From Bacillota bacterium (GTDB lineage: Bacteria > Bacillota > UBA4882 > UBA8346), in assembly GCA_023435565.1 (NCBI GenBank), contig JAEYRN010000036.1:34493-98492 (forward strand): DNA of 64,000 nucleotides. Reading direction: 5' to 3'. Position numbers and translations under genes: made by a program. This document shows, in pieces, positions 61,374 to 64,000 of this stretch. How positions within the stretch are numbered: the stretch's first letter is position 1; each line of letters begins with the position of its first letter. A model generated the notes under the pieces. It was not told the origin of the DNA and did not search any database. It saw only the letters and a program-made list of their open reading frames with translations.

Positions 61374-62846
61374 ATGTTTGGGATTACTAGTACTATGGAT
61401 AAAGCTTTGGAAGCGATTAAGAACCGTGATTCAGCTGCTGTTAAAGAATTGCTGCCGAAAATCAATCTTGAAAAGAAAGGTTTTGATTTGTTATTAGAGG
61501 CGGCATCGTGCGCTTACCCGGAGATCATTGAGTTGTTGGCTGATAACGGCTGTGAGATCTCCGATTATAACGGCGGTTTATTGCTGATGAATTGTATCGA
61601 TCAAACATATGGCGCCAAAGAACCGGAAGATGTTTTAAAAGCATGCCGGTATCTGGTATCCAAAGGCGCCGATGTAAACACGAAACATGAAGGACTTTCC
61701 CCTTTGCTACTGGTTGCTAAAAATGCATACCGGAAAGGTTTCCATGCGGAGCTGGCTAAATTGCTCTTGGATAACGGCGCTAATGTTTTCGATCAGGATG
61801 ATAATGGCTGGGGAGTTTTACCCCATTGTTTATATAAAAGCGGCGCTCCGATTGAATTGATAGAACTCCTAGTCGAAGCGGGTGTTGACCTTAATGCTGA
61901 AGTAACAGGGGATTTTTCCCGGATCGAATGTATGCATTCCAATTTTTCGGAGTATGAGAATGTTTTAACTCTGGCGCGCCGGAATAACAAACAAGCTTAT
62001 AAATTAATGCTGCGTAAAGGAGCTAAATACGATCCGCTTGAGGATTCTTCAATCACCAATAATCTGGAATCCCGAAAAGAATATGACGCCTGGCTTATTA
62101 ATTTAGACTTTAATATGTTTGACGGTATCAAAAACACTCTGGATTTCCGGATCTTAGAATTAATATATAATCTCCGGGTTTCTTCAACAATTAAGGTGAT
62201 TGATCTTAGTTCGGCTTCTTTTTATTATGATCATGACCTAATCTACCGGGCAATCCGGGATCGCAGCGATAAAGTCGCCTCCGATATGAAAGCTATTAAA
62301 AATTACAGCGATATTAATCTGCCGGTAGAGATTCAGGCAACGTATATGTCAACCCCCAATTATTATTTGAAATGGGGCTATCGCGATAAAGATTATAATT
62401 TCGTTATCGGCGGCGAATTCTGTCTTTATAGTCTTTATCACGCTATTATCGAGAATGAACCGACAGCCAATGATGAAGATCCGCCGGTAGAACAGGGAGA
62501 CGTAGCGGCTTTTCGTTTTTTTGATACGCATTTATGGACGGGTGACAATTACCGGGCCGCTATCAAAATAACTGAAAAAAGTATTGAACCAAAGGTTTTT
62601 ATTGATGAAACCGGCTTCTTCCGCTTTCAACCCTTGGCTATGAGTTATCCGGAGTATATGGAACATACCCTGAAACTGGCTGGTTTGTATGATTGGCAGT
62701 ATTTATTTTGGGGATATGCCCCGGCCCACGACCCGGAATGCCGGGAGTTGGCCGAAGGATTGCGGGTACTGAAAGAGGCCCTGCCTGGTAACGACTATAG
62801 CGATTATGAACGGCGGTTGGAAGTGATCCGGAATAAGAAAATATAA
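61374..62846 (+). CDS. Ankyrin-repeat protein with unknown C-terminal domain
   Basis: A 490-residue protein. About residues 5-230 form ankyrin repeats (LACRYLVSKGADVNTKHEG type, AKLLLDNGANVFDQDDNG, LIELLVEAGVDLNAEV). The C-terminal half (about 250-490) is a separate domain with many aromatic residues (NYYLKWGYRDKDYNFVIGG, FFDTHLWTGDNY). Cytoplasmic. GGAGG precedes ATG. Ankyrin proteins in such clusters often serve as immunity proteins, but no toxin is seen. Operon partner of the upstream gene. Confidence 0.8.
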   Translation: MFGITSTMDKALEAIKNRDSAAVKELLPKINLEKKGFDLLLEAASCAYPEIIELLADNGCEISDYNGGLLLMNCIDQTYGAKEPEDVLKACRYLVSKGADVNTKHEGLSPLLLVAKNAYRKGFHAELAKLLLDNGANVFDQDDNGWGVLPHCLYKSGAPIELIELLVEAGVDLNAEVTGDFSRIECMHSNFSEYENVLTLARRNNKQAYKLMLRKGAKYDPLEDSSITNNLESRKEYDAWLINLDFNMFDGIKNTLDFRILELIYNLRVSSTIKVIDLSSASFYYDHDLIYRAIRDRSDKVASDMKAIKNYSDINLPVEIQATYMSTPNYYLKWGYRDKDYNFVIGGEFCLYSLYHAIIENEPTANDEDPPVEQGDVAAFRFFDTHLWTGDNYRAAIKITEKSIEPKVFIDETGFFRFQPLAMSYPEYMEHTLKLAGLYDWQYLFWGYAPAHDPECRELAEGLRVLKEALPGNDYSDYERRLEVIRNKKI

Positions 62847-62920
62847 TATTATATCCGGATAATAAACGGCGATTATGGAATCCGTTTCCGGAGGGAGAAT
62901 GGCTGGATTTATTTATAAAA

Positions 62921-63212
62921 TAAAATGACTATCCATTCAGATAAGGTTCCTAATACAAAATGCTGGTGGAAAAGAAAGTAAGCCTAAAACCAGACCCTTT
63001 GTCCCTGGATAGGGATAACCACCGTCCTACGATGTAAATAAAACTAGAAGAATTTTGCAGATTTGAGAAACATAGCCTCCACAGAAGATAAGATTTTGGA
63101 CTTCTATGAATGGTGGTTGCCCCTAATACAGGGGCAAGGGGTCCATAGCTAGACCAGCGAAAACTGTTACCCTCATGTACATTATCGCTGATTTAACTGG
63201 ATAGTCATTTTA
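62921..63212. mobile_element. TA-flanked foldback MITE-like element
   Basis: TAAAATGACTATCCA (62921-62935) and its exact reverse complement (63198-63212) bound a ~290-bp block with TA at both ends, as in mariner/IS630-type elements. Inside, a second imperfect inverted pair (around 62987-63032 and 63101-63154) shares GACCC-TTG-CCCTG..ATAGGG-CAACCACC-like sequence. It has no coding capacity and lies between the ankyrin gene and the Tdi1-like gene. Confidence 0.7.
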
Positions 63213-63279
63213 AATAATGTTTTAGCCCTGAAGATATTTATAAATATTTTCGAATTAGATAGGAAAAGGAGCGGTTCTG

Positions 63280-64000
63280 ATGTCTATTTACGATACTTTT
63301 TTTGAAACCTATCCGGAGGCGATTGACGCCCAAACGGTACCCGAGACTGTCATTCAAAAATATGAAGCCATTTTGCCGGAGCCAATTATCAATCTCTGGA
63401 AGAAACATGGTTTAGGCGGTTATGATAAAGGGCTTTTTTGGACAATCAATCCCGATGACTATCTTGATAACATCCAAGAGTGGCTCAAGTCGGATTATGA
63501 CGGCGCTTATCCGATTATGCGGACAGGTTTTGGAGACTTAATATTTATTTCCAATATTAATAAAGAAGACACAGAATATTCCCATGTACGCATTGAAGTG
63601 GTTGATATTAGAAATTGTAAAATTGAATATATCACTTTTAGTTTGGAAGATTTCTTTAAGCATTACTTATTACAGGTGGGTAGTTTACATGCCCGAACTA
63701 ATATTGACAACCTCTTGTTTTTATACGGAAGGATGAAATTAGGCATCTTGAAATCCGATCAATGCTATGGTTTTGAACCGATTCCCGCGTCGGGCGGTAA
63801 AGAAAAAGAAAAAAACATGCGCATTTGTAATTTTAATGAATATCTTGATTTGTCGATCCGGGCGTATCTAATCAAAAATGATAAGAGCAAGCAGTTGGCG
63901 GATGAGGAAACGGCTAAACTGAAACAGATCGCATTAAAAAATCTGACGATGGACAAGAATCTTCATTATGCGATCCTGAATGAACTGGAGGATCAGGGTC
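63280..64000 (+). CDS. GAD-like/DUF1851 immunity-type protein (3' partial)
   Basis: Open from ATG at 63280 (AAAAGGAG upstream) to the window edge. The first ~90 residues match the GAD-like domain (LPEPIINLWKKHGLGGYDKG and LFWTINPDDYLDNIQEWL), followed by TGFGDLIFISN and a DUF1851-type part. This layout is that of Tdi1, an immunity protein against type VI DNase toxins, but homologues also occur in Bacillota. The later part (residues 110-240) is a helical extension of unknown role. The matching toxin is not visible; it may lie beyond the window. Confidence 0.75.
   Translation, partial: MSIYDTFFETYPEAIDAQTVPETVIQKYEAILPEPIINLWKKHGLGGYDKGLFWTINPDDYLDNIQEWLKSDYDGAYPIMRTGFGDLIFISNINKEDTEYSHVRIEVVDIRNCKIEYITFSLEDFFKHYLLQVGSLHARTNIDNLLFLYGRMKLGILKSDQCYGFEPIPASGGKEKEKNMRICNFNEYLDLSIRAYLIKNDKSKQLADEETAKLKQIALKNLTMDKNLHYAILNELEDQG

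Overview
This 64 kb window is low-GC DNA from a spore-forming member of the Bacillota, most likely a clostridial-type anaerobe. The signs are an uninterrupted sporulation sigma factor gene (sigK), spoIIM, an S-box (SAM-I) riboswitch in front of metK, a probable 6S RNA between aspS and a yrvM/tcdA-type gene, secA followed by prfB with a programmed frameshift, and a complete Rnf operon (rnfCDGEAB). No rRNA, phage block, CRISPR array or intact insertion sequence was seen. The species cannot be named from the sequence.

Layout. 1-11.9 kb is housekeeping: a partial peptidyl-prolyl isomerase, aspS, 6S RNA, tcdA, 5-formyl-THF cyclo-ligase, a PilZ protein, secA, prfB, a class B penicillin-binding protein and sigK. 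11.9-13 kb is almost gene-free and holds two candidate structured RNAs; the first is a ~390 nt array of eight hairpins closed by a 17-bp long-range stem. 13-18.7 kb is accessory: a remnant of an EFR1-type flavodoxin/ferredoxin gene, a metallo-beta-lactamase-fold protein divergent from a TetR regulator with palindromic operators, small redox proteins, a 32-residue W/C-rich peptide and a Na/Pi cotransporter. 18.7-30.1 kb has a TRAP-type binding protein fused into one operon with a GGDEF-EAL protein, then deoB, pdp and the rnf operon; a 148-bp foldback element has inserted at the rnfB stop codon. 30.1-38.6 kb holds a WYL regulator, corA with a structured leader, tRNA-Pro(CGG), a beta-CASP nuclease, a SpeD-like protein lacking its catalytic residues, and tldD/tldE.

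38.9-57 kb is central metabolism and cell-cycle genes: accD-accA-pfkA-pyk-trxA, S-box/metK, a LuxR-type response regulator next to an orphan Flp pilin, a TGS-uridine kinase, lysA, an HD protein, scpA-scpB, a DUF3866 gene, a NUDIX hydrolase, spoIIM and xerD.

57.1-64 kb is the most unusual coding region. It starts with a membrane-anchored LuxR regulator whose outer domain resembles a TIM-barrel glycoside hydrolase with its nucleophile replaced. Next come a lipoprotein, a truncated cysteine-peptidase/dockerin gene, an unknown protein, an ankyrin protein and a Tdi1-like (GAD-like/DUF1851) immunity-type protein. Two promoters in this block share a 53-bp element, which suggests a local regulon. Intergenic DNA across the window also carries heptamer-based inverted repeats and foldback (MITE-like) elements.
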